64,000 nucleotides of DNA, taken from JAYFQE01 sp034927345. GTDB lineage: Bacteria > Bacillota > Clostridia > Saccharofermentanales > UBA5734. The notes under the pieces are model-generated. The model saw only the letters and a program-made list of their open reading frames with translations, made no database searches and was not told the origin of the DNA. Location of the stretch: NCBI GenBank assembly GCA_034927345.1, contig JAYFQE010000017.1:1-64000 (forward strand), read 5' to 3'. A program made the position numbers and the translations under genes. Of the stretch, positions 26,422-36,365 are shown in pieces. Each line of letters starts with the position of its first letter. The stretch's first letter is position 1.

Positions 26422-27209
26422 TAAAAGACCAGATCGCAGTAACGATTTATTTTAGAAACGGTCTTGCGTACCGATCTGGCGCCGAGTCTTTCAACGGCCG
26501 GATCCGCATGGGCCATGAGGTCGTCGCACATATCAGAACGGTACAGTTCCAGCTTGATATCCAGGGGCAAATCCGGTTTATAGGGTTTTACCAAGCCGAT
26601 CAAGCCGAGACTGCTTCGCGCCGCTTCCTGAATCCGGTCCAGCGCTTCATCAAGATCGACAAGCTTGGCCCGGTTGCGGCCGACGCCTTGCTTGACGGCC
26701 GCGCAGGCGACAGGCCCAAGCAGCTGGCGCGCTTCTTCGCAAGCCGCTTCGTCGCCGCTGACCATGACAAAAGGAATGCCGTAAGATCCGCAAAAAACGG
26801 CGCCTTGTGCGATTTCGCCGCAGCGGCGTCCATTAATATAGTAATTGTACCAGGCGGCCGAACTCTGCGTATGGTCCAGAAATCCGTTCAGGGTTCCGGC
26901 CATGGGATGAATGCCGACTTCCATATAAGCGTCTATATGCGTCATGAAATCTGCGGTCAACAAGGGTATCATGACACGTTCAGCCCGCGGGTCCAGAAGT
27001 TCCGGGATGAAATTACAGCCCGTGCCGTGGCCGTCAACGACGTAAACCTGGTCTGCCCCGCCGGAAAAAGCGCCCGCTATGGCCGAATTCGTATCCAGCA
27101 TCAGCCTTTGCCGCGCAAACTGGTAACCTGATGAATGGATATCGGTGATCTGCTCAGGCGTATCGACGCCGCTGATGCCCTCCATATCGGTCATGATTAA
27201 AACATTCAT
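26421..27209 (-). CDS. M55-family D-aminopeptidase (DppA-like)
   Basis: About 262 residues. The zinc-site start VLIMTDMEGISGVD gives the Asp and Glu of M55 enzymes, and DGHGTGCNFIPELL, GIHPMAGTLNGFLDHTQSS and FVMVSGDEAACEEA follow as in DppA. DppA is a cytosolic, ten-subunit D-amino acid aminopeptidase. The internal ATG at 27209 is preferred because the longer frame begins with TTG and the family begins at MxxxIxxDMEG. It is followed by the FAD oxidoreductase and preceded by the permease genes, which suggests uptake and cleavage of a peptide- or amino-sugar-containing compound. Confidence 0.85.
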   Translation of the reverse strand: MNVLIMTDMEGISGVDTPEQITDIHSSGYQFARQRLMLDTNSAIAGAFSGGADQVYVVDGHGTGCNFIPELLDPRAERVMIPLLTADFMTHIDAYMEVGIHPMAGTLNGFLDHTQSSAAWYNYYINGRRCGEIAQGAVFCGSYGIPFVMVSGDEAACEEARQLLGPVACAAVKQGVGRNRAKLVDLDEALDRIQEAARSSLGLIGLVKPYKPDLPLDIKLELYRSDMCDDLMAHADPAVERLGARSVRKTVSKINRYCDLVF

Positions 27210-27249
27210 ATCCTCGTCAACCTCATTTCTCAATCTGTTCTCGGACCAG

Positions 27250-28137
27250 TCATTCTTTTACCGAGCCAACCAGGATGCCCTTTACAAAGTACTTCTGAAC
27301 AAACGGATAAATGCAGACAATGGGTAAAGCAACCAGTATAATGGCGGCATTCTGGAAATTATACGGCGAGATGGCGTCTTCGGCATTGACCGCGCTGGCC
27401 TGTGCTGCCAGGGTATCGCTGCTCTGCAAGGTCATTTCGAAGACGATAGCCCGCAGCATATATTGCAAGGTCCACATGCTTTCTTTATCAGTATACAACA
27501 AAACCGGGTACCACATATTCCACATATTTAAAGCTAAAAACATACAGATGGCGGCCATCGTTGAACTGATGGCCGGGATGATGATGTGAATCAGCAATTG
27601 GAACTGGTTGGCGCCGTCGATTTCGGCAGCGTCAGAAAGGCTGGGCGGCAGGGATTCGATCTGGCTGCGGATGATGATGATATAAAATACGCTGACCAGA
27701 CTGGGCAGAAGGAACGCCAGATAATTGTTGTAGAGATTGAGCGTCTGGGTTATCAGCATATAGGAAGGGATCAGGCCGCCGCTGAAATACATGGTGAAGA
27801 CAAAAAGATACATCAGGACTTGTTTGCCGAAAAACGGCTTCGAAAAACTATAAGCGGCCATGGTATTGACGATCAGAGCCAGAACGGTGTAAACCACGGT
27901 CAGAACGATTGAATTGACAAATGAACTGCGGAACTGGGCTTTAGACAGGACATCCTGATAGGCTCTCAGATTGAAGCCGACTGGAAAGAGGCTGACGGAT
28001 TTACTGACGATCGCGGCATTGTCGCTGACCGATATGCTGAAAATGTTCATGAGCGGCAGAACGATGGATAACACGACCAGCAGAAGCAGAAAAGCGTTAA
28101 AGACTGTGAAAACTCTTTCACCGATTGTTCTTTTCAT
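27250..28137 (-). CDS. Carbohydrate ABC transporter permease (LplC/YtcP-like)
   Basis: About 295 residues with six predicted membrane segments, the first at VFTVFNAFLLLLVVLSIVLP. The EAA loop reads SLSDAAEIDGANQFQLLIHI (Asp-Gly pair), and the C-terminus KYFVKGILVGSVKE is the standard ending of this family. It pairs with the adjacent LplB-like permease. ATG at 28137 is preferred over the upstream in-frame codon; GAAGGG precedes it. No ATPase gene is nearby, so a shared MsmK-type ATPase elsewhere is expected. Confidence 0.9.
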   Translation of the reverse strand: MKRTIGERVFTVFNAFLLLLVVLSIVLPLMNIFSISVSDNAAIVSKSVSLFPVGFNLRAYQDVLSKAQFRSSFVNSIVLTVVYTVLALIVNTMAAYSFSKPFFGKQVLMYLFVFTMYFSGGLIPSYMLITQTLNLYNNYLAFLLPSLVSVFYIIIIRSQIESLPPSLSDAAEIDGANQFQLLIHIIIPAISSTMAAICMFLALNMWNMWYPVLLYTDKESMWTLQYMLRAIVFEMTLQSSDTLAAQASAVNAEDAISPYNFQNAAIILVALPIVCIYPFVQKYFVKGILVGSVKE

Positions 28138-28172
28138 ATGGGCCAAACCCTTCTCTCTGATTTTTACTTGAA

Positions 28173-29126
28173 TTACCACATGGAATAGCCGACAACTTTG
28201 CGGGCTATTTTGTTGGCTGCAAAGACCAGCGCGAAATTGACGACCGATTGGGTCACGCCGATAGCCGTGGTCAGGCTATATTGGGTATTGAGAATACCCA
28301 GTCGGTAGACATAGGTGCTGATGACGTCGCCCACATTGTAGACCATGGGATTGTACAGCAGGAAAATCTGTTCGAAGCCGATGGTGATCATGGAACCGAC
28401 GTTTAAGATCAAGAGAAGAATAAATATGGGCGCGATTCCCATTAAAGTGACATGGCGGGTTTGCTGCCAGCGATTGGCGCCGTCGATCTTAGCCGCTTCG
28501 TAGAGCTGCGGATCTATCGCCGACAAGGCGGCCAGATAGTAGACGGCGCTCATGCCGAAGGTCTTCCAGATATTGGAGCCGACCAGGATGGTTCGGAAAT
28601 AATTCGCTTTGACTAAAAAGTATATGGGTTCAGATAATCCAAAAAAGCGCATCAAAATTGAGTTGACAATCCCTGATGAGGGCGACAGAACAGCATTGAA
28701 AATGCTGGCGGCGACAACCCATGAAATGAAATGCGGCAGGTAGCTGATGGTTTGAATCGATCGTTTAAAAAAAGATATTCGCACTTCATTCAGCAGCAGG
28801 GCAAAGATGATCGGAACCGGCATGCCGAAAATCAACTGGTACAAATTGATGATGATTGTATTGCCCATGACGCGCCAGAAATTGCCGTCTTGCAAAAAGT
28901 ACGCGAAATGTTTAAATCCGACAAAAGAACTGCCGGATATGCCAAGATAGGGTGAAAAATTTTGAAAGGCCATGACAATTCCGTAGATCGGGACATAATT
29001 AAAGACGAGGATCAAGGCAAATGCCGGCAGGATCAGCAAGTAATGCGGGATGTCCCGGCCGGATTTGAAATGGAGACGATTCTTTTTTATTTTCAGAGAT
29101 CGTGTATCTTGCGCGCTGGCGGCCAT
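28173..29126 (-). CDS. Carbohydrate ABC transporter permease (LplB-like)
   Basis: About 317 residues. The start after a basic stretch is LLILPAFALILVFNYVPIYG, followed by the typical FVGFKHF. Six membrane segments are expected. The EAA loop is DPQLYEAAKIDGANRWQQ. The C-terminal ARKVVGYSMW is the characteristic end of LplB proteins. ATG at 29126 is chosen because AGGAGG lies 7 bases before it, inside the longer reading frame. It forms a heterodimeric channel with the downstream permease; the solute-binding protein is probably the lipoprotein at 32384-34048. Confidence 0.9.
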   Translation of the reverse strand: MAASAQDTRSLKIKKNRLHFKSGRDIPHYLLILPAFALILVFNYVPIYGIVMAFQNFSPYLGISGSSFVGFKHFAYFLQDGNFWRVMGNTIIINLYQLIFGMPVPIIFALLLNEVRISFFKRSIQTISYLPHFISWVVAASIFNAVLSPSSGIVNSILMRFFGLSEPIYFLVKANYFRTILVGSNIWKTFGMSAVYYLAALSAIDPQLYEAAKIDGANRWQQTRHVTLMGIAPIFILLLILNVGSMITIGFEQIFLLYNPMVYNVGDVISTYVYRLGILNTQYSLTTAIGVTQSVVNFALVFAANKIARKVVGYSMW

Positions 29127-29332
29127 ATCGTATCCTCCTGGGCTGATCGGCACCAGGCTGATCAGCCGACTCTAGAATTTGTTTTCAGTATAGGCCGCCG
29201 TTACAGGAGGGAACAAGGACAGGATCATGATTTAAGGATAGATAACGAGCAAACCAGATAACAAATTTCCGCTTTACTGATAATATTCTGTCAGATTGCC
29301 GATCAGATCCTGTTTGCAGCACTTTGCACTAA

Positions 29333-29361
29333 TTGACGCTTCCGGAGAAAGCGTTTATGAT
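29333..29361 (+). promoter_or_regulatory. Promoter of the membrane-bound AraC regulator
   Basis: TTGACG, 17-bp spacer, TATGAT, 42 bases before the start codon, in the 277-bp gap divergent to the permease genes. The rest of that gap shows no gene. Confidence 0.65.
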
Positions 29362-29403
29362 CGTATTGTCAAAAACAAACCGATAAGTATGGAGACGTGA
29401 CGA

Positions 29404-31815
29404 ATGAAGACGAGGATATCAATTCCTTTTCTTATGAAACGGTCAATGAGCAACCCGATGATATTTAATGGACTTATTCGCGGCAAGAGCGGTAAGTTTG
29501 TTACTAAACTGATGAAATCCTATTTATTGATCATCATGATCTGGATCGCCATTATTTTAATCATCGGATCTTATTTTATCAATAAGCTGAAAACAGACGA
29601 TGCGGTTGCCGGCAATAACAAGTCCCTGCTGCAGTTCAGCTCGATGGCGGATGATTATATCATGAAAAATATGAAGGATGTGTCAACCCTCCTTTATGAG
29701 GACTGCCAAAGCCAGAGTTTTCTATATGATCATATGACTGCCCATTATGAAAAGCAGATTGTCGATACACTAAAAATCAAAAGCTATCTGGACACAATGC
29801 TCACGCTCAATCCCATGATCGAATCCCTGGCGCTTTATTATCCGAAAAATGATCTGCTGGTTACCAATTATGTTATTTTGTATCCCGGAAAAGAAAACAA
29901 ATATATGGGTGAACTGCTGGCCAGCTTCCGGGACATGAGCCAGTTCGCCGGTTCGTACACCTGGTTTTCCGACAGTAAATATCTGGTTAATCCGGTTTTG
30001 GACACGCTGGCAAAACAAGCGGAAACGAATTCGCAGCCGGAAATCATCCAGGCCATCCATTTTGCGCGTAAGGTTCCCGCTATTGATAACGCCGGCGAAA
30101 CGGGCTGCGTCCTCTTTGTAACCCTGCGTGAGGACTATTTGCTCTCGATGCTGCAGCCGCAAGCCAGCCGCGGTTACAGCAAATTGATTATTTCAGATGA
30201 CAAAGGTGTCATTGCCGCCCATACCGATGGGGATATGATCAATAAGCCGGTCGCCGATTTGCCGTACGGCCAGCTGTTCAGCGAGGCCACAAATCATGTG
30301 TCCAACTATTTTGCCACAGACGAGGATACCAAAGTCGTTGTTTCTTTGTACCGCTCCGAACTGACCGACTGGGTTTATGCGTCTGTTGTCTCTCTGAACA
30401 ATCTTTCATCCATGATCATCCTCATTATACAAATGCTGGGATTGACGATTCTTTTCGCCTCGATCATCGCCTTGATTTTGGCTTCTGTCTATACGAAAAA
30501 CCTTTATCTGCCGCTGCGAAAACTGGTTTACACCTGTACGCGCCTGTCGCCGCAGATACAGCCTGAACACCTTAATGAATATCAGTTCATCAATTCAACA
30601 CTGGATACCCTGCAGATTAAAATGAAACAGCATCAGCTGATCCAGGAAAAGAGCCAGGTTGTTTTAAAACAGGAGTACATGAAAGAACTGTTTAACCAGG
30701 AGAATCCTCCCGCGCCGCCGATACCTGAATGGCTCAATTCGCTCGGCCTGTCGTTTGACCACCCCGACTGTTGTGCCTTTATCATCAAAATTAAACAATA
30801 TGTCGGTATGAACGATGATAATCTGCGGTTCTTTGCCCATGAATGCGCCATCCATTTTGAGGACAAGTTCAATACCGATGAATCGGTATGCCTGGCCAGC
30901 GTTTGTGATTATGCCGTTTTACTCCTGGTCAATTACAGTCAGATACATTTGAGTCAAGCCGGTTTGATTGATAAAATTCTGTGTCTTGATATAGATGGCA
31001 CGCCCCTGTCGGTCAGTTTGTTCAGCGGCACGGTCGTTACCTTGGACACCTTGCAGATTTCGGTTGATAACGCCCGGCGGGCGGCAGCTTATCATTTTCT
31101 GCTGCCGGAATCGAACTGTATCCGGTATGAAGATATCCGCGGGCGGGAAGACGCCAAACTGCCCATCGACCGCAATTTGCAAAAGGAACTGACGTTGCAG
31201 CTGAAGACGCTGAATCATACGAAGGCGATCACCGCGCTGGACAATCTGATCAGCAATTTGCGTAATTCATCCTGCAGCCTCGATTATGCCCGCCGTATCT
31301 TGCAGACGACGGCCAATCTGGTGATTGAAAGCATCAACAACGAATCGGCCAGCCAGGATCAGGAGCAGGAGACTTACGAAATTATGGCCAGGCTGGAAGC
31401 GGCGCAGGATATTTTTGAGTATAAAAATATCCTGTCTAAAGCGCTCGACGCTTTTTTCCAGGGGATCGAAGATCAACACAGCGAGCGTAATCTGACCCTG
31501 GTTAATAAAGCCAAGGAATACATGCAGCAGAATATCAGCAGCACCCAGCTATCCCTCAATGATGTCGCCGATTTTATCGGGATCAGCTCCAGCCATTTCA
31601 GCCGGATCTTTAAAAAAGAAACAGGGATGTCCTTTTTAGACTATGTAACGGATTATAAGCTGGATTACTGCCGGAATTTGCTGGTGACAACCGATACCAA
31701 GATCGAGCAGATCTCGAATCAACTCGGGTATTCGACCCCGCAGTATTTTGCCAACCGGTTTAAAATCAAGTATGGCTGTACCCCTAAAGACTATCGTTTC
31801 CGCTCGCGGCAATAG
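29404..31815 (+). CDS. Membrane-anchored AraC-family transcription regulator (YesN/LplR-like sensor)
   Basis: 803 residues. A first membrane helix (SYLLIIMIWIAIILIIGSYF, about 40-60) and a second (SMIILIIQMLGLTILFASII, about 340-360) bracket an extracytoplasmic sensor of Cache type. A cytoplasmic linker follows, and the last 100 residues are two AraC HTH motifs (SLNDVADFIGISSSHFSRIF, KIEQISNQLGYSTPQYFANR) with the closing KYGCTPKDYR. The family senses extracellular sugars and activates adjacent transport genes. It is divergent from the permease operon and next to the solute-binding protein, so it probably controls both. It has its own good promoter. Confidence 0.9.
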   Translation: MKTRISIPFLMKRSMSNPMIFNGLIRGKSGKFVTKLMKSYLLIIMIWIAIILIIGSYFINKLKTDDAVAGNNKSLLQFSSMADDYIMKNMKDVSTLLYEDCQSQSFLYDHMTAHYEKQIVDTLKIKSYLDTMLTLNPMIESLALYYPKNDLLVTNYVILYPGKENKYMGELLASFRDMSQFAGSYTWFSDSKYLVNPVLDTLAKQAETNSQPEIIQAIHFARKVPAIDNAGETGCVLFVTLREDYLLSMLQPQASRGYSKLIISDDKGVIAAHTDGDMINKPVADLPYGQLFSEATNHVSNYFATDEDTKVVVSLYRSELTDWVYASVVSLNNLSSMIILIIQMLGLTILFASIIALILASVYTKNLYLPLRKLVYTCTRLSPQIQPEHLNEYQFINSTLDTLQIKMKQHQLIQEKSQVVLKQEYMKELFNQENPPAPPIPEWLNSLGLSFDHPDCCAFIIKIKQYVGMNDDNLRFFAHECAIHFEDKFNTDESVCLASVCDYAVLLLVNYSQIHLSQAGLIDKILCLDIDGTPLSVSLFSGTVVTLDTLQISVDNARRAAAYHFLLPESNCIRYEDIRGREDAKLPIDRNLQKELTLQLKTLNHTKAITALDNLISNLRNSSCSLDYARRILQTTANLVIESINNESASQDQEQETYEIMARLEAAQDIFEYKNILSKALDAFFQGIEDQHSERNLTLVNKAKEYMQQNISSTQLSLNDVADFIGISSSHFSRIFKKETGMSFLDYVTDYKLDYCRNLLVTTDTKIEQISNQLGYSTPQYFANRFKIKYGCTPKDYRFRSRQ

Positions 31816-31866
31816 ACAGCAATCATAAAAAGCTCCTATTCAAAGATGGTTAATGAAATGCAATAG

Positions 31867-32313
31867 TCATGGAGGCAACCTCAAGCGATTGGAAGCGAAG
31901 AACAGACAGCTGCAGATGGAGAACGATGTCTTAAAAAAGTTGACGGAATCGGAAAACCAGGAGCTGCTGCCAAGGATTCTTGAAATTAATAAATCGGTAA
32001 AGTTTTATATGGCTACCGCCGCATAGCACTCGTACTTAACCGGCAAAGTGATACGCATTACAATGTCAAGCGCATTCGACGCCTGATACACAAAATTGGG
32101 CTTCGTTCCGTGATCTGACACAAATGAAAAACTATGTTCGAGTTATCCCACAGGTTACTGCAGAAAACCTCCTGGCTCGACAATTTCAAGTATTATAACT
32201 TCGAACGATGCCAAAAGGACTTGAATGGCCTGACTCCCTTGGAATTCAGGAATCAGGCCATTATGCGTGAATTTACTTTTTTCTGTCTACTTGACGGGAT
32301 TAGTTCAAAATGA
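31867..32313 (+). pseudogene. IS3-family transposase remnant (second copy type)
   Basis: Three pieces survive: the orfA coiled coil (NLKRLEAKNRQLQMENDVLK), the orfB HTH_21 part (LYGYRRIALVLNRQSDTHY, NVKRIRRLIHKIGLRSV) and the orfB end (WLDNFKYYNFERCQKDLNGL, TPLEFRNQAI). The catalytic DDE core is deleted and frames change between pieces. It differs in sequence from the IS3 remnant at 7709-8345. It lies between the AraC sensor and the solute-binding protein and separates a locus whose parts are usually adjacent. Confidence 0.8.
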
Positions 32314-32383
32314 GGCAGCCTCTCGGCAATAAGGTATTGCGTCTTGTCAATGGGTACGGTTTGGGATCCTGGTTTATGAGGGA

Positions 32384-34048
32384 TCAATCAATGTTGTACT
32401 GGGTTTTCGCTGCAGCCAGGACCCGGTTATACTCATCTGTGACTGGTTTGTAAGTTTCGAGGAAAGCGGCGGACTGGGCGTCGTATTCATCCATGGTGAT
32501 TTCGCCGGTAATGGCCTTCAGGATAATGGATTTAGCCAGTTCTTTACCTTCATTTGCTTTATTGGTAAATTCCTCTGATAAAGTCACAAAATCTTTGGCA
32601 GTGATGGTCGGCACTGTTTTAGCAGCTTTGTAAACCTGTTCAGTACCGGAATCGATGGCTGTTTTCAACTCGGTTTTCGTAGCGTTGGCGGCGGTTGATC
32701 TGGACAGCCGGGTGGCGATATTCAGATCCATTGAAGCACGGGAATTGTAGCCCTGCAGGAAGCCGTAAATACTCCGGAACTTATGATCCGGATCGCCGGC
32801 CACAGTTTGCATGACTTTTTCACCGTTTTCAATTTTATAATCGACATCTTCAAGGCCGTAGACAAAGAGGTTGGTGACATCTTCGGAAAGCATGGTTTCG
32901 ATGAAACGGACAATTCCGTCGACATTCTTGGCTTTGGAGCTGATAACCACATTGTGGCCCCAGTTGAGTTCGTTAATCCGCGGAATAGCGTTTGTCGGGT
33001 CTATGCCGGGCAGATTGGTGACCGCGATCGGCGCCGGAACAATCAGGGCAGCCTGATTGTCAATGCTGTTGTTAGAATAATAGACCATGGAGGCGCTGCC
33101 AAGGTTGTTTCCCCAGAACAGGACATTATTGTTCAATTTTTCATTGGAGAAATCCTGCTGGGTATTGGTTACGAAAGTTTTGCTCATTAAACCTTCGTCA
33201 TACAGCTTTTTGACGTAAAGCAAAGCGTCTTTCATATACTTGGCTTCGAAACAATGGATATAGGATCCGTTCGTATATTGCCAGCCATTTGTTCCTGATG
33301 TGGGGATTTCCACGCCATAAGGATAAAACAGGGCGGCTGTTGTCGAGCCAAGTCCGCCAAAATCGCTGAAAGGAATGTTGTTTGGATCTGCTTCCTTGAC
33401 TTTTTTAAGCAATTGATACCATTCGTCCGGGGTTGTGGGCATGACGCCGGCGTTCAGGGATTTGACCAGATCATAACGAACGACCAGACAATAAGGATCG
33501 GGCGGAGCGACGGCACGGATCTGGTAGATTTTACCGTCGGTGTAGCGGATGGCGTTCTTAACTTGTTCTGTGTAGATCGAGGAAATAACCGGAGACTTGT
33601 CGATGATATCGCTGACTTCCAGAAACGCGCCGGCCGCAGCCGCTTTATTGACATCCGCGACCTGGAAATTGTGGACAAGATCGGCAATTTCGCCTGATGA
33701 CAGCATCAGGTTCAGTTTTGTTTCAAAATCGGCATAGGGCGGAATAGTGATGGATGTGATCTTGACGTTGGCCAGCTCTTCAATCTTTTTAATGTAAGGA
33801 TTGTCGGCGGGATCGACGTTATCGGGGATGGTAATGCCCGAATTGCTCATGAAAAGCGAAAATTCGGCAGGCGCCTCTGTGGCGGCAGTTGTCGTGCCGG
33901 ATGCGGTTCCTTGAGTGGATGCCGCGGTGGAACCGGTTGCCGCAGCGGTGGTGTTCTGAGATGCAGACTGCGTACAGGCAACACAGGATAACATGAGGAC
34001 TGATAAAATAACGAGCACAAGAACGATTCGTTTTGTCGTCTTAACCAT
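32384..34048 (-). CDS. Extracellular solute-binding lipoprotein (ABC carbohydrate uptake)
   Basis: About 554 residues. A basic N-terminus and hydrophobic segment (VKTTKRIVLVLVILSVLML) lead to two candidate lipidation Cys residues (SC and VAC) and then a Ser/Thr/Ala-rich linker (TTAAATGSTAAST) typical of anchored binding proteins. The body shows the LplA-type features ADNPYIKKIEELANVKITS and LNLMLSSGEIADLV, and the C-terminal EYNRVLAAAKTQYN. ATG at 34048 has AGGAGG 6 bases upstream. It serves most likely the LplB/LplC permeases at 27250-29126. A promoter lies about 70 bp upstream. Confidence 0.9.
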   Translation of the reverse strand: MVKTTKRIVLVLVILSVLMLSCVACTQSASQNTTAAATGSTAASTQGTASGTTTAATEAPAEFSLFMSNSGITIPDNVDPADNPYIKKIEELANVKITSITIPPYADFETKLNLMLSSGEIADLVHNFQVADVNKAAAAGAFLEVSDIIDKSPVISSIYTEQVKNAIRYTDGKIYQIRAVAPPDPYCLVVRYDLVKSLNAGVMPTTPDEWYQLLKKVKEADPNNIPFSDFGGLGSTTAALFYPYGVEIPTSGTNGWQYTNGSYIHCFEAKYMKDALLYVKKLYDEGLMSKTFVTNTQQDFSNEKLNNNVLFWGNNLGSASMVYYSNNSIDNQAALIVPAPIAVTNLPGIDPTNAIPRINELNWGHNVVISSKAKNVDGIVRFIETMLSEDVTNLFVYGLEDVDYKIENGEKVMQTVAGDPDHKFRSIYGFLQGYNSRASMDLNIATRLSRSTAANATKTELKTAIDSGTEQVYKAAKTVPTITAKDFVTLSEEFTNKANEGKELAKSIILKAITGEITMDEYDAQSAAFLETYKPVTDEYNRVLAAAKTQYNID

Positions 34049-34111
34049 ATTCAACCTCCTATAATACTCGGGGATAAATAAACGGTGCTGATGGCCATCA
34101 ACATAGTCAAC

Positions 34112-34140
34112 ATTCTAATTCCCGGCAGATCGATCAACAA
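34112..34140 (-). promoter_or_regulatory. Promoter of the solute-binding protein gene
   Basis: On the minus strand TTGTTG, 17-bp spacer and TAGAAT, about 65 bases before the start codon. The -35 is imperfect. Confidence 0.45.
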
Positions 34141-34249
34141 TGACAATTTGGCGCTAAATCAATGATTCTGTTATCAAATAGGCAGGAAAAAACGCGGCCG
34201 GCAGGGACAAAATCGGGCCATTTGTACAATTTGTTGTGATCGGTCCCTC

Positions 34250-36337
34250 TCATGATTCAATAACCACCACTTCGTATTCTTTGATTTCAGGAAGGGTAAA
34301 CCGGATAGAACCATCCAGATAATCGAAAGGAAGATTCTGATCGTTCTGCAGAGCGTGAATCCGGCGGGGCCTTTGGGTGGATCGCACGCTCACCGGCAGG
34401 TTTTTCATGGGCGTAATCCTGACAATCGGCCGTTCATAACAGGAGGTGTAGTTAATCAGATGAATAATCCGGGTCTGACCTTGCTGCCGCATATTCAGAA
34501 AGTAGGCTGCCGTTTCGTCATTGGCTGTTATTTTGCGGGAACTCATGCGTTCAATCATGTTATTCATCAGGGTATAGTATTCCGGGATACGCTGGTTCTC
34601 ATATTCGGCATCGATATTTCCTGTAAACAAGACGGCGTGTCCTGCGCCGTAATCGGCGGTTGTTAATAAAGGATAAACCGTCCTGGGAGGCAGATCACAA
34701 TACTTGGACAATTGTTTTTCCCGTAAAGCCATGCAGGTCCTGACTCCGGCGCGCGGAACAATCTGACAGTACAAGGATGGAGCCGGCAGGACCGTCTGGT
34801 CGATCCCCCGGGTTTCATCGCCGGGATCGACGGTTACGTGATCAAAAGGAAGCGAGACGGTGCCGTTTACAGACTCGATCCCCAGAACATCGGCCAGGCG
34901 GGGGCGCGGGAGATGCATACCGGTTTCATCATAGCAAGCGGTATCATAAGTGGCGATGAGGTTTCCGCCTTGGGCTACGAACCGAGTTAACTGATCGGCT
35001 TCAGCGCCGGACATGCAGGCTGTTCCGGGTAATATGACCAGTTCGTAACGGGTCAGGCCGCCCTTTCCGATCTCGTCATCATCGATGACGTCAAACAGAA
35101 CATGGGTACGGCAGAGAACTTCAAACCAGCCGTTGAACGCCTTGCGGGCATCGCTTTTCAAGGCGTCGTCCCGGGTTTTGCGTTCGGCGACAAAGTCCCA
35201 TTCTTCCGTTGTCGTCTGGTAATAATTGGCGTTTTTCATGGACCATACCAGCGCAACATTGGCAGCGGATACCGTGTTGGCAAAAAAACGGCTGTGAGCA
35301 GTCAGGAAATGATTGATCTGCCGGACTGTTTCCATCCCTTTGTCATTTCGGTTGCTGTCATAAATTCCATACCAGATATTCGCTCCGTTGGCAATCGTCA
35401 TGGCACAGGCGATCCATGTTTCAGCCGGCGTAAGCAGATAGCGATTATAGGGGCCCATTCTACCGGCTATGGCGATTACACAGGGTTTGCCTTCAGCCTG
35501 CGTTTCCAGTATTTTTGCTGCCGCGGCCGGCTTCCAGATCGGTAAGGCGCGTAAATCACCGGATAGAAAACCGCCCTCCGACAGCAGCATATCCTGGTAT
35601 TTTCCGGCGGCGCGGTTGTCTCTGCCGCAGGTGCTCGGCCCCAGCGGCAAGCCGTTCATATAGATAACCGCATCCGGATCGACCGATTTTAAAGCCGTCC
35701 GTGCGTCTTTGACGAAGGCCGTTATACTGTCATGTTTGAATTGCAGGACTTGATTTCGAACCAGGCGGTCCTTCTTGATCATATCGGAGGTATATCGATA
35801 ACCATATTGTTTTTCAAAACGCTGCAGACAACCCTCGCAATAACAGCCGTCCGGACTGAAAACCGGACCGTCGAGAAATACGCCCTTAACGCCATAACGC
35901 CCGATATCGCTGATCATCTGAAAAGCCCAATCCCGAAATGGGGAATTGACGCACGAATAACCGCCGCTGCCGTAGCTGATCGGCAGGACAGAGCGATTTG
36001 TGTCCAGCTGGAACCATTCGCGATGCGTCTGGATTAAACGATCACTGAGCCAGTGAACATTGAAGTAAATCATGTCATGGCTTGTTGTTTCAGCATAATT
36101 TTTGTGGTATTCGGCGAGCAGGTCATTTCTTTGCTCGAGCGAAACGGATGACTTGAAATAGGCAATTCCCGCTTCTCCGTTTGTGATGTCGGTTGCTTCA
36201 ATATGCTGGGCGTTAAAGCCCAGGTCTTTGATCTGTCTGATCTGTGCCGCTACATCGAAATGCCGCATATCGTCCGGATTGGGCGGTATAAAATCCGCGA
36301 TCAGCAAGAGTTCCTTATTCCAATTTTTTGTCGTCAT
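34250..36337 (-). CDS. GH42-like protein with beta-galactosidase trimerisation domain
   Basis: 695 residues, no signal peptide. The N-terminal TIM barrel (about 1-350) has IADFIPPNPDD, GVKGVFLDGPVFSPDG with a Cys cluster (CYCEGCLQRF), and AVIYMNGLPLGPS. Residues about 390-600 look like the Rossmann-like trimerisation domain of GH42 (VILPGTACMSGAEADQLTRF, GGNLIATYDTA, AVLFTGNID). The C-terminal HLINYTSCYERP is typical of such proteins. Catalytic Glu residues cannot be assigned with confidence. It lies 28 bp downstream of the UroD-family gene and follows the ABC locus, so it may act on the imported oligosaccharide in the cytosol. Confidence 0.7.
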   Translation of the reverse strand: MTTKNWNKELLLIADFIPPNPDDMRHFDVAAQIRQIKDLGFNAQHIEATDITNGEAGIAYFKSSVSLEQRNDLLAEYHKNYAETTSHDMIYFNVHWLSDRLIQTHREWFQLDTNRSVLPISYGSGGYSCVNSPFRDWAFQMISDIGRYGVKGVFLDGPVFSPDGCYCEGCLQRFEKQYGYRYTSDMIKKDRLVRNQVLQFKHDSITAFVKDARTALKSVDPDAVIYMNGLPLGPSTCGRDNRAAGKYQDMLLSEGGFLSGDLRALPIWKPAAAAKILETQAEGKPCVIAIAGRMGPYNRYLLTPAETWIACAMTIANGANIWYGIYDSNRNDKGMETVRQINHFLTAHSRFFANTVSAANVALVWSMKNANYYQTTTEEWDFVAERKTRDDALKSDARKAFNGWFEVLCRTHVLFDVIDDDEIGKGGLTRYELVILPGTACMSGAEADQLTRFVAQGGNLIATYDTACYDETGMHLPRPRLADVLGIESVNGTVSLPFDHVTVDPGDETRGIDQTVLPAPSLYCQIVPRAGVRTCMALREKQLSKYCDLPPRTVYPLLTTADYGAGHAVLFTGNIDAEYENQRIPEYYTLMNNMIERMSSRKITANDETAAYFLNMRQQGQTRIIHLINYTSCYERPIVRITPMKNLPVSVRSTQRPRRIHALQNDQNLPFDYLDGSIRFTLPEIKEYEVVVIES

Positions 36338-36365
36338 TTTTCTTCAGTTCCTTTCTTATTTCTGA

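Noticed and set aside
25135..26424. A 429-codon plus-strand open frame opposite the FAD oxidoreductase gene
   Set aside because: The minus-strand protein has clear FAD-family motifs over its whole length, and the plus-strand frame has none.
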